In this document: piece after piece, positions 53,509 to 62,791 of the stretch | Position numbering within the stretch: the first letter of the stretch is position 1 | Layout: each line of letters starts with the position of its first letter | Assembly (NCBI RefSeq): GCF_040096455.1 | Contig: NZ_JBBMER010000002.1 | Coordinates: 62,001-126,000, forward strand | DNA from: Lachnospira rogosae | Lineage (GTDB): Bacteria > Bacillota > Clostridia > Lachnospirales > Lachnospiraceae | Length of the DNA: 64,000 nucleotides | Reading direction: 5' to 3' | The notes under the pieces: model-generated | Seen by the model: only the letters and a program-made list of their open reading frames with translations | What the model was told of the DNA's origin: nothing | Database searches by the model: none | Position numbers and translations under genes: made by a program

Positions 53509-53549
53509 AAAATGGCGTGCCAGTTACCTCACAACTGACACGCCATTTT
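53509..53549 (-). terminator. Terminator in the queD leader
   Basis: AAAATGGCGTGCCAGTT (53509-53525) pairs with AACTGACACGCCATTTT (53533-53549) around a 7-nt loop; on the minus strand it is followed by GTTTAAT. It lies 41 bp before queD, so leader transcription can be stopped there. Confidence 0.8.
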
Positions 53550-53617
53550 AATGGTTCTATCTGATCACAACGCATATTATCATACATTGCATATTATACA
53601 GATTTTAAGTTTTGAAG

Positions 53618-53662
53618 CCCTGGTTTTATTTTAAGACAGGATGGTACAAACGAACTGTCTTT
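53618..53662 (-). ncRNA. Candidate preQ1-I riboswitch of the que operon
   Basis: Minus-strand AAGACAG pairs with CTGTCTT around the loop TTCGTTTGTACCATC, followed by the A-rich tail AAAATAAAACCAGG. The stem, a loop with TTC and ACC, and a tail able to pair AAAC with GTTT follow the H-type pseudoknot plan of preQ1-I aptamers. Position fits: first structure after the promoter, ahead of an intrinsic terminator and the que genes. The match is not canonical, so moderate confidence. Confidence 0.5.
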
Positions 53663-53677
53663 TATTATTCATACGAA

Positions 53678-53706
53678 AGAATAACAGAATTATTATCTGT
53701 TGTCAA
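53678..53706 (-). promoter_or_regulatory. Promoter of the queD-queE-folE-queC operon
   Basis: Minus-strand TTGACA (53701-53706), 17-nt spacer, TATTCT (53678-53683), directly after the upstream transporter gene. Confidence 0.7.
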
Positions 53707-53710
53707 CATT

Positions 53711-54478
53711 TTATAAATCTCTTAACATATCTGTCTTCTTCATAACTGGTCTTAAGGCAATATAAAGTATTGAAGCTACAATTACTGCTATAATAGCATT
53801 AACTGTTGTTGTTATCGCACCAATCTTTGCAAGTGCCTTAGCTAAATCCTGAGGTACTCCAAGAAGATATGTCTTGTAGAAATAACCAACCACCGGGTCT
53901 GCCACAATATTGAAAGCCATACCGCATATGCTTGAAACTATTGTTGCTACAGTAATATACTTAGCAGAATGCTCCTTTGATATCTTGAATAACTTATGTG
54001 CTACAAATCCTACAATAAGACCAATGCATAATTTTAATATAAATGTCTTAGGTGCACTTGTAACATAGGCTGTTGTAAGATCACTTATTGTCATACCCAC
54101 AGCTCCTGCAAGACCGCCCCATGTACCGCCTATAAGTAATGCTGCAAGAACGCAGAATACATTACCAAAATGAAACATAGTTCTCTCTGTTCCTACCGGA
54201 ATATCAATCTTAATAAATGTTGCACCAACATAACATAATGCTGCACAAAGTGCTGCCTGTGCTATAACTTTGGCATCAACCGGCTTTTTCTCTGACTTGC
54301 AGAATGTATTATATAAGCCCGAGATTAATACTACTGCACCAATTATTGTGACGAGTAATGAAAATGCATATGCTTTATTACCCTTTACAACATATGTATT
54401 AACACAAAGCACAATACCGATAATCATAATAACTGCACCGATAACAGCCTGAATAATACTTTTTGATTTTTCTTTCAT
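53711..54478 (-). CDS. ECF-type transporter S component, substrate unknown
   Basis: About 255 residues. Two N-terminal helices (IIQAVIGAVIMIIGIVLCVN, FSLLVTIIGAVVLISGLYN) precede an ECF S-component core: ALCAALCYVGATFIKIDIPV, HFGNVFCVLAALLIGGTWGG, LAGAVGMTISDLTTAYV and a last helix before the cytosolic end. Substrate-specific subunit of a vitamin-type importer. Being next to the que operon invites a queuine/preQ1 role, but it has its own terminator-less end and does not look like QueT; not established. ATG 54478 follows GGAGG. Confidence 0.75.
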   Translation of the reverse strand: MKEKSKSIIQAVIGAVIMIIGIVLCVNTYVVKGNKAYAFSLLVTIIGAVVLISGLYNTFCKSEKKPVDAKVIAQAALCAALCYVGATFIKIDIPVGTERTMFHFGNVFCVLAALLIGGTWGGLAGAVGMTISDLTTAYVTSAPKTFILKLCIGLIVGFVAHKLFKISKEHSAKYITVATIVSSICGMAFNIVADPVVGYFYKTYLLGVPQDLAKALAKIGAITTTVNAIIAVIVASILYIALRPVMKKTDMLRDL

Positions 54479-54646
54479 AAAGTCCTCCAATCTGGTATGC
54501 AATATATATTAATCTGCATACGAGTCATTAGTAATAATTAACAGCTAAAACATACATATCTTGTATGTATTAATTGTTATTATGAAAGAATAATCTTTTA
54601 TAGGCATTATTAAAAGTGTCAATTTAATATTAATTTATAAGGTCAG

Positions 54647-55654
54647 TTACTGATACTCCCTTACTAAGAACATTGGCTTTATAGCCATTATCTCATCATA
54701 TTCTTCCTGTTCAACTGCAACGCTTGAATTAAGTGCCTTTAAATCGCTCTTTAATACTTCAAGTGCTTCATCTGCTTTCACCGCTCTGCCTTCCTCTATA
54801 ATATCAATCATTCTCTTAAGAACAACTGGATGAGCATACCACGCTGGAATTGGGAAGTCTGGATAATTGTGTATATATTCTTCCATATCCTCAACCGCAC
54901 TCATAAGGTGGCTCTCTATGTATTTCTTATTATTCTTCGCTGTTGGAAGTACATTGGCACTTGAAAAAAGGAATATTGCCGCAAGTCCAAATAATAAGAA
55001 ATATACAGCAAAACCGGCGTGTGTTATAAGAGCAAATATTCCATATATAAGAGCTGCTGCCCCAAGAAGTGTTATACTGAGTGCAACCCATTTGTAAGCA
55101 GGATTGCTTCTGTCATATACTCTCTTTCTCTTAGCTCCTGCACTTAACTGTATGCTTAACTCCTCATTACGGTTAAGATATTCCATACAGTTATTAAGCA
55201 CTGCTACATTTGCCTTAGCTTCTTTACTGATTGCTACTGCTTTCTTCTGTTCTTTAAGTCTTTCTTTTTGTTTAAGACGTTTCTCAGCTTCTTCACTGTG
55301 AAGTCTTATATACGGGTGTGTCTGTTTAATATATGCAAGAAGAGAATCTACATTTTCTTCAAACTTGAAATTACACTGCTTCTCTTCTCCGTTATCATAC
55401 TCAACAACAAGATAAGGAATTGTTGCAAATAATCCTTTGCCAGTAAATCCTCCTTTACTCATAGCAACTCTCTTAAATATTCTTTTAACATTGGACAGCG
55501 GAATATAATATCTCCTGTCAAAATAAAAGCTATTAAGATATATAGCCTTTTCGCCAACACCACAGGGACCAAACTTTCTGCAATTCTTTCTGTCTTTTAC
55601 AAGCTCTTCCTTGCTAAGTGTTGTTCTGGATAAACAATGCGGCTTAAAAAACAT
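54647..55654 (-). CDS. Uncharacterised membrane protein with PH-like N-terminus
   Basis: 335 residues. The first about 110 residues (AIYLNSFYFDRRYYIPLSNV, then KRIFKRVAMSKGGF and LVVEYDNGEEKQCNFKF) look like a bacterial PH-type fold. A charged coiled coil (AEKRLKQKERLKEQKK) comes next, then two membrane helices (WVALSITLLGAAALIYGIF, GFAVYFLLFGLAAIFLFSS) and a helical C-terminus. I do not recognise a named family. ATG 55654 is supported by AAGGAG upstream; the longer frame adds 22 residues. Monocistronic. Confidence 0.65.
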   Translation of the reverse strand: MFFKPHCLSRTTLSKEELVKDRKNCRKFGPCGVGEKAIYLNSFYFDRRYYIPLSNVKRIFKRVAMSKGGFTGKGLFATIPYLVVEYDNGEEKQCNFKFEENVDSLLAYIKQTHPYIRLHSEEAEKRLKQKERLKEQKKAVAISKEAKANVAVLNNCMEYLNRNEELSIQLSAGAKRKRVYDRSNPAYKWVALSITLLGAAALIYGIFALITHAGFAVYFLLFGLAAIFLFSSANVLPTAKNNKKYIESHLMSAVEDMEEYIHNYPDFPIPAWYAHPVVLKRMIDIIEEGRAVKADEALEVLKSDLKALNSSVAVEQEEYDEIMAIKPMFLVREYQ

Positions 55655-55767
55655 AGCAATCAACTCCTTTTCAACAATATCATTATAATTATGATACAAA
55701 TACATTATAATACAATTCATATTTAATAATAATTCACTTCATCTTCTGCACTCATATCATAATATAT

Positions 55768-55805
55768 AAAAGGAGGGAATATATCCTGAGGACTTCCCTC
55801 CTTTT
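55768..55805. terminator. Terminator of cstA
   Basis: Perfect 12-bp arms AAAAGGAGGGAA (55768-55779) and TTCCCTCCTTTT (55794-55805), loop 14 nt; T-rich on both strands. Confidence 0.85.
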
Positions 55806-55870
55806 ATTCTAATAAGCTAACCTGCTTCATATGGCTGCTTATCATTATATTCTATTACTACTGTTATGTA

Positions 55871-57316
55871 TTAAGCAGCTTCCTTTGTATGCTTTCTTGT
55901 TGCATACATAAATATTCCAAAGAATATTGCGGCAATTATAATACCGGCTGGGTAAGCTACCTTTGTACCAAGGTTAAGACACTCTTTTGCATAGAAGAAA
56001 TATGTCATTGAAACAGCACTCATAAATGTTGCAGGAACTGCTGTAATCCAGTAATTCTTCTTTTCCTTGAATAAGAACATACTAGCTGTCCAGAGAACTA
56101 TCATAGCAAGTGTCTGGTTAGTCCAGCTGAAGTATCTCCATATAATTGTGTAATCAAGGTGTCCAACAAATGCACCAACTGCAAGTAATGGAACACAAAG
56201 CATAAGTCTCTTAGCGTACTTACCCTGATCAATCTTGAACCAGTCTGCAAGTACAAGTCTTGCACTTCTGAAAGCTGTATCACCAGATGTGATAGGGCAT
56301 ACAATAACACCTATCATAGCAAGTGCAACACCAACACCACCCATTGTCTTTGAGCATACATCATATATAGCTGCTGACTGTCCATTGGCAAGTATTGCAC
56401 TTAAGCCTGTGCTTAAACCATCTGTTACTTCATAGATTGAACAGCCTGCTGCTGCCCATATTAAAGCGATAATACCTTCGGCAACCATTGCACCATAGAA
56501 TACGAAATGTCCCTGCTTCTCTGACTTCATACAACGAGCCATAAGAGGTGACTGTGTTGCGTGGAAACCTGATATAGCACCACAGGCAACTGTTATGAAC
56601 ATTACACTCCATATTGGAGTTGCCTTAGGATGCATATTAGTGAAGTGTGACCATATCTCTGGTATCTGGTACTGTGAGTGAGTAAATATACCAAGTGCAA
56701 CACCAAGTGCCATAATGATAAGACATATACCAAATAATGGATAAATACGTCCGATAATCTTATCAATTGAAATAAATGTTGCAATGAAATAGTATGCAAG
56801 AATTATCCATAACCAGAATTCTGTACTGGTAACAATTCCTGATACGTTACCATTCTTGAAAAGAGTTACAATAAGTCCAGCAGGACCTACTGCGAATACT
56901 GTACCAACCATAACAAGAAGTACAACACTGAATACTCTCATTACATTCTTCATAAATCCGCCAAGGTATATACCACATACCTCTGAGATTGATGCACCAT
57001 CATTACGTTCTGATAACATACCTGAGAAATAATCGTGTACACCACCAGCGAAGATAGTACCAAATGTAATCCATAAGAATACAACCGGGCCCCATAAAGC
57101 ACCCTGCATAGCTCCGAATATTGGTCCTAAACCTGCAATATTCAAAAGCTGTACTAAAAACAGTTTCCATTGTGGCATTACTACATAGTCAACGCCATCA
57201 TTAATCTTAACTGCTGGAGTTTCTCTGTCGTCTGGTGCAAATGTATTCTCTACAACTTTACCATACACAAAGTAACCGCCAATTAAAAGAAACAAGCAAA
57301 TGAAAAAACTAATCAT
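55871..57316 (-). CDS. cstA: CstA family carbon starvation protein (peptide/pyruvate transporter)
   Basis: Polytopic importer; E. coli relatives take up peptides or pyruvate. 481 residues, about 13 hydrophobic segments. Signature parts: DGVDYVVMPQWKLFLVQLLN, IAGLGPIFGAMQGALWGP, GGVHDYFSGMLSERNDGASI and GFHATQSPLMARCMKSEKQG. The length is the short form of the family. Substrate not resolved. Alone between terminators. Confidence 0.92.
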   Translation of the reverse strand: MISFFICLFLLIGGYFVYGKVVENTFAPDDRETPAVKINDGVDYVVMPQWKLFLVQLLNIAGLGPIFGAMQGALWGPVVFLWITFGTIFAGGVHDYFSGMLSERNDGASISEVCGIYLGGFMKNVMRVFSVVLLVMVGTVFAVGPAGLIVTLFKNGNVSGIVTSTEFWLWIILAYYFIATFISIDKIIGRIYPLFGICLIIMALGVALGIFTHSQYQIPEIWSHFTNMHPKATPIWSVMFITVACGAISGFHATQSPLMARCMKSEKQGHFVFYGAMVAEGIIALIWAAAGCSIYEVTDGLSTGLSAILANGQSAAIYDVCSKTMGGVGVALAMIGVIVCPITSGDTAFRSARLVLADWFKIDQGKYAKRLMLCVPLLAVGAFVGHLDYTIIWRYFSWTNQTLAMIVLWTASMFLFKEKKNYWITAVPATFMSAVSMTYFFYAKECLNLGTKVAYPAGIIIAAIFFGIFMYATRKHTKEAA

Positions 57317-57381
57317 AACCTTGTCCTCCTTTACTTTAGAATAAAATATTTAACTTATCACAGTACTGTTCCGTTAGCTTT

Positions 57382-57409
57382 ATTATAGTATAATTAATAA
57401 AAATTTCAA
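57382..57409 (-). promoter_or_regulatory. Promoter of cstA
   Basis: Minus-strand TTGAAA (57404-57409), 16-nt spacer, TATAAT (57382-57387), 66 bp before the start. Confidence 0.65.
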
Positions 57410-57423
57410 CTTTGAAAATAAAA

Positions 57424-57453
57424 AAAATGTGCCAAAAAAGCCTGGCACATTTT
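57424..57453. terminator. Terminator of the dehydratase activase gene
   Basis: AAAATGTGCCA (57424-57434) pairs with TGGCACATTTT (57443-57453), loop 8 nt, followed on the minus strand by TTTTTATTTTC. Confidence 0.88.
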
Positions 57454-57534
57454 AGTATTTATTAACAAATTTTATTTATTTTTTATATTTCTTTTTGAAT
57501 AACATTGACAAATCATCGTTTGTGTATCTCAACA

Positions 57535-60500
57535 TCAGCTATTCATAATCATCATCTGCATTCTGTTTTCAACGTTAGCATAGCTTGTATCAGGGTCAAG
57601 ATCAAGAGGCAGAATTGTAACATTTGGGTAGTCTTCTTTTATTCTCTTTATTACCCCTCTTCCGCATATATGATTAGGCAGACAGCCAAAAGGCTGTAAT
57701 ATAATAAATGACTTTACGCCTTCCTTAGCATAATGTACAATCTCTGCTGCCATAAGCCAGCCCTCACCACAGCTTAGGGTTTCAGGAATTATATTTTTAA
57801 CTCCCTGATACATATCCCTTGGTCTTAATGCCTTTTTGTACAAAGGATGAAGAACAGCCGTCTTCTCCAACGACTTCTGGACGTGGTCAAACAGCCAGTC
57901 AACAGCAAATGGATATGGGAATATATTTGCATTATAATCCTTTATCTCAGCCATAGATGCAAGAAAATCTTTTCTTAGCTGGTCTGTTATTCTTGGGAAT
58001 ATAGTTTCCATTCCATTTTCTTCCATATATCTTTCAATATTAAAGTTAGAGCCTGAATGATATGTAACAAGCAGTTCTCCTGTTATGAATACTTTAGGCT
58101 TTAAATGGCTTCTGTCATAAGGTATCGCCGCCATATCCTTCATTCCCTGTTCAAATGCTTTTCTTGCACTTCCAATTCCAGATTTAATAGCCTGTGAAAG
58201 ATTATCAACACACTGCTGGTATACCCTGTCTGTTTCGCCTTTATTAATCTCATAAGGACGTGTCTTTCTGCATACATCAGTAAGCATATCAAGCATCATA
58301 AATGACCATACAGCCTCTAATACCGCACTAACTCCAAGTAAGAATACACCTGGGTGATTTCTTTTAGTATCATTAACATCAGTTGTAAGAATTGGCACAT
58401 TACTAAAGCCTGCAGAATCAAGTCCTTTTCTAAGAAGTCCTGCGTAATGTGACATACGACAGTCACACTGGAATTTAACCATTCCAACGGCAACCTCGTC
58501 CTGATTATAACCGCCGCGTTTTAATTCACCTATAAGCTCTCCTATAACCATCTGGGCTGGGAAACATATATCATTATGTACATATTTCTTTCCAAGCTTA
58601 ATCTGCTCTGTTGAACCTATTGGTATTCTCTTAACTTTGAAATTCTCTTTTTCCAATATACCCTCAAGAATTTTAGAAACCTCAACTGATATATTAGGCA
58701 CAAGAATAGTTCTTATCTTCTTATCTTTCCTATAGAACTTGGCAGGACTTGGCTCTTTAAGCTCCTCATACATATGCTTCTTTATGAATTCTTCATCTTT
58801 AATCCCACGTCTTATCTGTACAGACTTTATAAACGACTGTATTCTTATTCCAAGTGCTCCTGTCGCATCACTTTCATCAACTTTTAGAATAAGGGGCGGC
58901 TTATGTCCGCTCTCATTCATTATTCTTATAATCTCATCTGAAAGTATTGCATCATGTCCACAGCCAAAACTTACAATCTGCACATATTCAAGCTCTGGTG
59001 TCTTAGCTGCTATCATCGCCGCTGACAACATTCTTGTATGGAAATTATTGGTTATCTCTGCCCTTGTATTAGAAAGCACCTGCTCATTAAGCTTGTCAAG
59101 ACCATCAACAGGAATAACAGCAATTCCTTTCTTTGCAAGCATTTTCGATATATTCTTGCTTACAAATGGGTCTGTATGATATGGTCTTCCTGCAAGCACA
59201 ACAGCAAATGTATTATTCTTCTTAGCATTATCAATAGCCATATTGCTAAGTCTTATAAGTTCACCCTTAAATCCATTTCTTGCATCTGCTGCCTGTCTAT
59301 AAGCTTCCTCTGCCTCACTCTTTGATACTGAAAGTTCATTGACAGCATATTCTATTATCTGGTGTCTTCTGTCTTTCTTTGAGAACCAGTGGAATATAGG
59401 TGTATCAAACTTAACCCCGTACTGTTTCTCTGGGTTCTGTGAGTTTCTTACAACCATAGGATATCCCATAACAACAGAACACACATAAGGACTCAGCTTA
59501 TCAGTTCCTTCTGGTGGCATATGCATAACATATGGCATAAATATTCTATCAACATTCTGGCTGGCAAGATCCTCTATATGTCCGTGGACAAGCTTTGCCG
59601 GAAAACATATTGTATCTGAAGCTACATATTTAAGCCCTTTCTCATACATTTTCCTGTTGCTTTTATGAGAAAGCTTGACATTATAACCCAATGCCTTAAA
59701 AAATGTTGTCCAGAACGGCATACTGTCAAAGAATTCAAGCACTCTTGGTATTCCGATTGTTATATCCTTGTGCTTTGAAACTTCTTTGTAAACATACGCC
59801 TTAAATAGCATTTTCTCACGCATTGCAAACACATCGAGCACGGCGTTCTCTTTGCTGTTTTCTTTAGTATCCTCAAGTACCGCCGCTGTTTCATCAAGTA
59901 TAAGTCCATTTTCACACCTATTGCCTGTAACCCATCTGCCGCCGTCAGGGAATGTAAGAACATTTCTTAAGCAGTGATTGCCGCAATGCTCACAACGTAC
60001 TCCCGATTGTGTTGTGTATTCAAATTTCTTCACAGCCTCAAAGCCTATAAATGATGAGCTTTCACCATTCGCATAGCCTTCTTCTTTTATATGTTTCTTG
60101 GCTGCAAGTGCCGCACCAAGTGCTCCCATCTCACCTGGGAATGGTGCGAGAGTAACATTCATATCAAGATATTCTTCTATGGCACGAAGAACAGCCCTGT
60201 TTCTAAAAGTCCCCCCCTGAACTACTACTTTTTCACCAAGCTCTTTTGTATTGGCAACTCGCACAACCTTAGTGAACACATTTTCAATAATCGAACGGCA
60301 CAGACCTGCCATAATATCATCAGGGTTCTTGCCATCTCTCTGTTCATTAATTATTGTACTGTTCATAAATACTGTGCATCTGCTTCCTAAATGTGCTGGA
60401 CTAACTGAGCTGAATGCCCTTTTAGCAATATCCTTAACATCTATGTTTAGATTGGATGCAAAGTTCTCAAGGAATGACCCACAGCCTGATGAACAGGCCT

Positions 60501-61920
60501 CATTGAGCATAATATTAGTTATTACGCCGTCATTAAGCCATATTGCTTTCATATCCTGACCGCCAATATCCAGCACAAATGTTGTATCAGGATAGAACTT
60601 CTGACAACCTGTCGTGTGTGCGACAGTTTCTACTGTATGGTAATCAGCCCTGAATGCCTTGGCAAGAAGATGTTCTCCATAACCTGTTGTTCCCATTCCC
60701 CTGCACACAAGCTTAATTCCTTTATCAGCATATTTATCATATATCTTTGTTATACCCTCTTTAACCACTTTTATAGGGTCACCGTGGTTATTAGCGTAAA
60801 ATGTATCTATAACTTTTTCTTCTTCATCTATAAGCACGAATTTAGATGTTGTACTGCCTGAGTCAATTCCAAGATATACATTCAGTACACCATTCTTAAT
60901 ATGTGGCTCACTCAGCTTATAAAGCTCTTTATCGTGTCTTTGGGTAAACTCTTTATAATCTGCCTCATCTGCAAAGAATGGCTTGCTGACTGCTTTATGC
61001 TCTTTTATTAAAGACCTGTCAAAAGTATCAATTCTATTAATAAGCTCGTCAATAGTGACATATGTATCATCATCAAATAAATTATCTATCGCAACTGCTG
61101 TTCCATATGCAACTATTGTTTCTGCATGTTGTGGAACTATATAATCCTTATCTGATAGTCCAAGCCTTTCTGCAAATACCCTTATAAGTGTAGAATTAAA
61201 TGTAAGAGGTCCTCCCTCGAATATTATAGGTGCTTTTAACTCAAGTCCCTGTGACAATCCACCTATTGTCTGCTTGGCTATGGCGTGAAATGTTGACAAA
61301 GCAATATCAGCCCTGTCAGCTCCCTGTATTAATAATGGCTGTATATCTGTCTTTGCAAATACACCACATCTTCCTGATATGTCATATACAGTTGTACCTT
61401 TTGCCGCAAGGCTCTCAAATTCTTCTGTCTTAACGCCAAGCAGTGTTGCTATCTCGTCTATAAATGCACCCGTTCCGCCTGCACAGCTTCCATTCATACG
61501 CATATCAGATGTCATAAGCCTGCCTGTATTATCATCAAAATAAAAGAAGATTACCTTAGCATCCTGTCCACCAAGTTCAATCGCTGTTCGTATATCCGGA
61601 TACAGTCTTTGTACTGCCGCCGCATTAGCAACAACTTCCTGAATATAATGTATTCCCAATGCCCTGCTCACCGGCTTTCCACCTGAACCGCATACTGCTG
61701 CCTTAAAGTTTTTCCCACTAAGGAGCTCCTTTACCTCACTAAGAAGAGTTCTTGCTGTGTCAATCTGCCTTGCGTTATGTCTTACATATTTGGAATACAC
61801 AACATCATTGGTATTAATATCTGTTATTACAAGCTTAACTGTTGTTGAACCTACATCTATTCCTACCCTTATATCACTATTATCTGATAATCTGTTCTTT
61901 ACAAGTTCTTCCATCTTCAT
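57535..61920 (-). CDS. Giant 2-hydroxyacyl-CoA dehydratase activase-related protein
   Basis: 1461 residues. Two BadF/BcrA-type ASKHA ATPase domains in tandem: IRVGIDVGSTTVKLVITD (about 18) with RMNGSCAGGTGAFIDEIATL, and VYLGIDSGSTTSKFVLIDEE (about 345) with NEACSSGCGSFLENFASNL. Their Cys (SCAGG, SSGCGS) should ligate the inter-subunit [4Fe-4S] cluster. Then a Cys-rich spacer (CEHCGNHCLRN) and DUF2229/dehydratase-like parts (TIGIPRVLEFFDSMPFWTTF; QCDCRMSHYAGLLRKG). Activases deliver one high-energy electron to dehydratases in amino-acid fermentation. Whether this fused type works on a separate dehydratase is unknown; none is seen nearby. Start could also be the second Met (61914). Confidence 0.88.
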   Translation of the reverse strand: MKMEELVKNRLSDNSDIRVGIDVGSTTVKLVITDINTNDVVYSKYVRHNARQIDTARTLLSEVKELLSGKNFKAAVCGSGGKPVSRALGIHYIQEVVANAAAVQRLYPDIRTAIELGGQDAKVIFFYFDDNTGRLMTSDMRMNGSCAGGTGAFIDEIATLLGVKTEEFESLAAKGTTVYDISGRCGVFAKTDIQPLLIQGADRADIALSTFHAIAKQTIGGLSQGLELKAPIIFEGGPLTFNSTLIRVFAERLGLSDKDYIVPQHAETIVAYGTAVAIDNLFDDDTYVTIDELINRIDTFDRSLIKEHKAVSKPFFADEADYKEFTQRHDKELYKLSEPHIKNGVLNVYLGIDSGSTTSKFVLIDEEEKVIDTFYANNHGDPIKVVKEGITKIYDKYADKGIKLVCRGMGTTGYGEHLLAKAFRADYHTVETVAHTTGCQKFYPDTTFVLDIGGQDMKAIWLNDGVITNIMLNEACSSGCGSFLENFASNLNIDVKDIAKRAFSSVSPAHLGSRCTVFMNSTIINEQRDGKNPDDIMAGLCRSIIENVFTKVVRVANTKELGEKVVVQGGTFRNRAVLRAIEEYLDMNVTLAPFPGEMGALGAALAAKKHIKEEGYANGESSSFIGFEAVKKFEYTTQSGVRCEHCGNHCLRNVLTFPDGGRWVTGNRCENGLILDETAAVLEDTKENSKENAVLDVFAMREKMLFKAYVYKEVSKHKDITIGIPRVLEFFDSMPFWTTFFKALGYNVKLSHKSNRKMYEKGLKYVASDTICFPAKLVHGHIEDLASQNVDRIFMPYVMHMPPEGTDKLSPYVCSVVMGYPMVVRNSQNPEKQYGVKFDTPIFHWFSKKDRRHQIIEYAVNELSVSKSEAEEAYRQAADARNGFKGELIRLSNMAIDNAKKNNTFAVVLAGRPYHTDPFVSKNISKMLAKKGIAVIPVDGLDKLNEQVLSNTRAEITNNFHTRMLSAAMIAAKTPELEYVQIVSFGCGHDAILSDEIIRIMNESGHKPPLILKVDESDATGALGIRIQSFIKSVQIRRGIKDEEFIKKHMYEELKEPSPAKFYRKDKKIRTILVPNISVEVSKILEGILEKENFKVKRIPIGSTEQIKLGKKYVHNDICFPAQMVIGELIGELKRGGYNQDEVAVGMVKFQCDCRMSHYAGLLRKGLDSAGFSNVPILTTDVNDTKRNHPGVFLLGVSAVLEAVWSFMMLDMLTDVCRKTRPYEINKGETDRVYQQCVDNLSQAIKSGIGSARKAFEQGMKDMAAIPYDRSHLKPKVFITGELLVTYHSGSNFNIERYMEENGMETIFPRITDQLRKDFLASMAEIKDYNANIFPYPFAVDWLFDHVQKSLEKTAVLHPLYKKALRPRDMYQGVKNIIPETLSCGEGWLMAAEIVHYAKEGVKSFIILQPFGCLPNHICGRGVIKRIKEDYPNVTILPLDLDPDTSYANVENRMQMMIMNS

Positions 61921-61961
61921 TGCCTTACCTTTATATATACTTATATATTTATATATATCAT

Positions 61962-62696
61962 TTACATTTCATCAAGTGTAGTAATAATATCCTGCACATT
62001 CTCAACTATGTAATCTGCTCCTGCATTCTCAAGCTCATTTTCTTCAGCAAATCCATATCTGACACCGATAGACTCTATTCCGCAGTTCTTAGCTCCAAGA
62101 ATATCATCTTTTCTGTCACCAATCATAATTGAATCAGCCTTGATATCATTTAAAATATCTGCTGTATCTGATACATTTGTTGTATCCGAAGCATTAGTAA
62201 TATCCGCGTTATCAGCTTTATTTAGCTTTATAATCTGGTTAAATACCTCATTAATCACATCATCCTTATGTCTTCTTGCACCGCCCTCTAATTCACTTCC
62301 TACAGCTATATCAAAATATTGCTCTATATCAAAATACTTAAGTATCGTAGGAACATATATTTCAGGCTTACATGTTGCAAGTGCTGTTATGTAACCTTCT
62401 TTCTTTAAACTGCTTAACAGTTCTTTTATTCCATCAAATAATCTGTTCTCATATATTCCTGTATCTTTATATCTTTCCCTGTAATAATTAACCGCCTTTA
62501 ACGCATCCTCTCTACTTAAGCCGTGAAATTTAGCAAAGCTTTCATCAAGCGGAGGTCCTATATATCTTTTAAGCACTGCCTCGTCATTCTCTGTTATCCC
62601 AAGCTTATCAAGTGCATACTGCACACTCTTTGTTATTCCCTCACTTGAATCTGTAAGTGTTCCGTCCAAATCAAATAAAATATATTTCTTTCTCAT
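61962..62696 (-). CDS. HAD superfamily phosphatase (phosphoglycolate phosphatase-like) with repeat insert
   Basis: 244 residues. Motif I ILFDLDGTLTDSSEG, helical cap, motif II ALATCKPE, Lys in GGARRHKDDVI and motif IV MIGDRKDDILGAKNCG. Close to Gph/PpaX-type enzymes. An insert of about 25 residues between the last two motifs (ADITNA-SDTTNV-SDTADI) is a threefold hexapeptide repeat made by 18-bp DNA repeats. Stop lies 41 bp before the activase start; probably cotranscribed. Confidence 0.88.
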   Translation of the reverse strand: MRKKYILFDLDGTLTDSSEGITKSVQYALDKLGITENDEAVLKRYIGPPLDESFAKFHGLSREDALKAVNYYRERYKDTGIYENRLFDGIKELLSSLKKEGYITALATCKPEIYVPTILKYFDIEQYFDIAVGSELEGGARRHKDDVINEVFNQIIKLNKADNADITNASDTTNVSDTADILNDIKADSIMIGDRKDDILGAKNCGIESIGVRYGFAEENELENAGADYIVENVQDIITTLDEM

Positions 62697-62733
62697 AGAT
62701 TATCCTTTCAATTCTTTATATGTTATACAAATA

Positions 62734-62768
62734 CAAAAGAGGTGCACCTTTTACGTCCACCTCTTTTG
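62734..62768. terminator. Terminator after the flotillin gene
   Basis: CAAAAGAGGTG (62734-62744) and CACCTCTTTTG (62758-62768), perfect 11 bp, loop 13 nt. On the minus strand it follows the flotillin stop by 24 bp. Confidence 0.8.
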
Positions 62769-62791
62769 ATAATCAATTATACTATTTTAAA

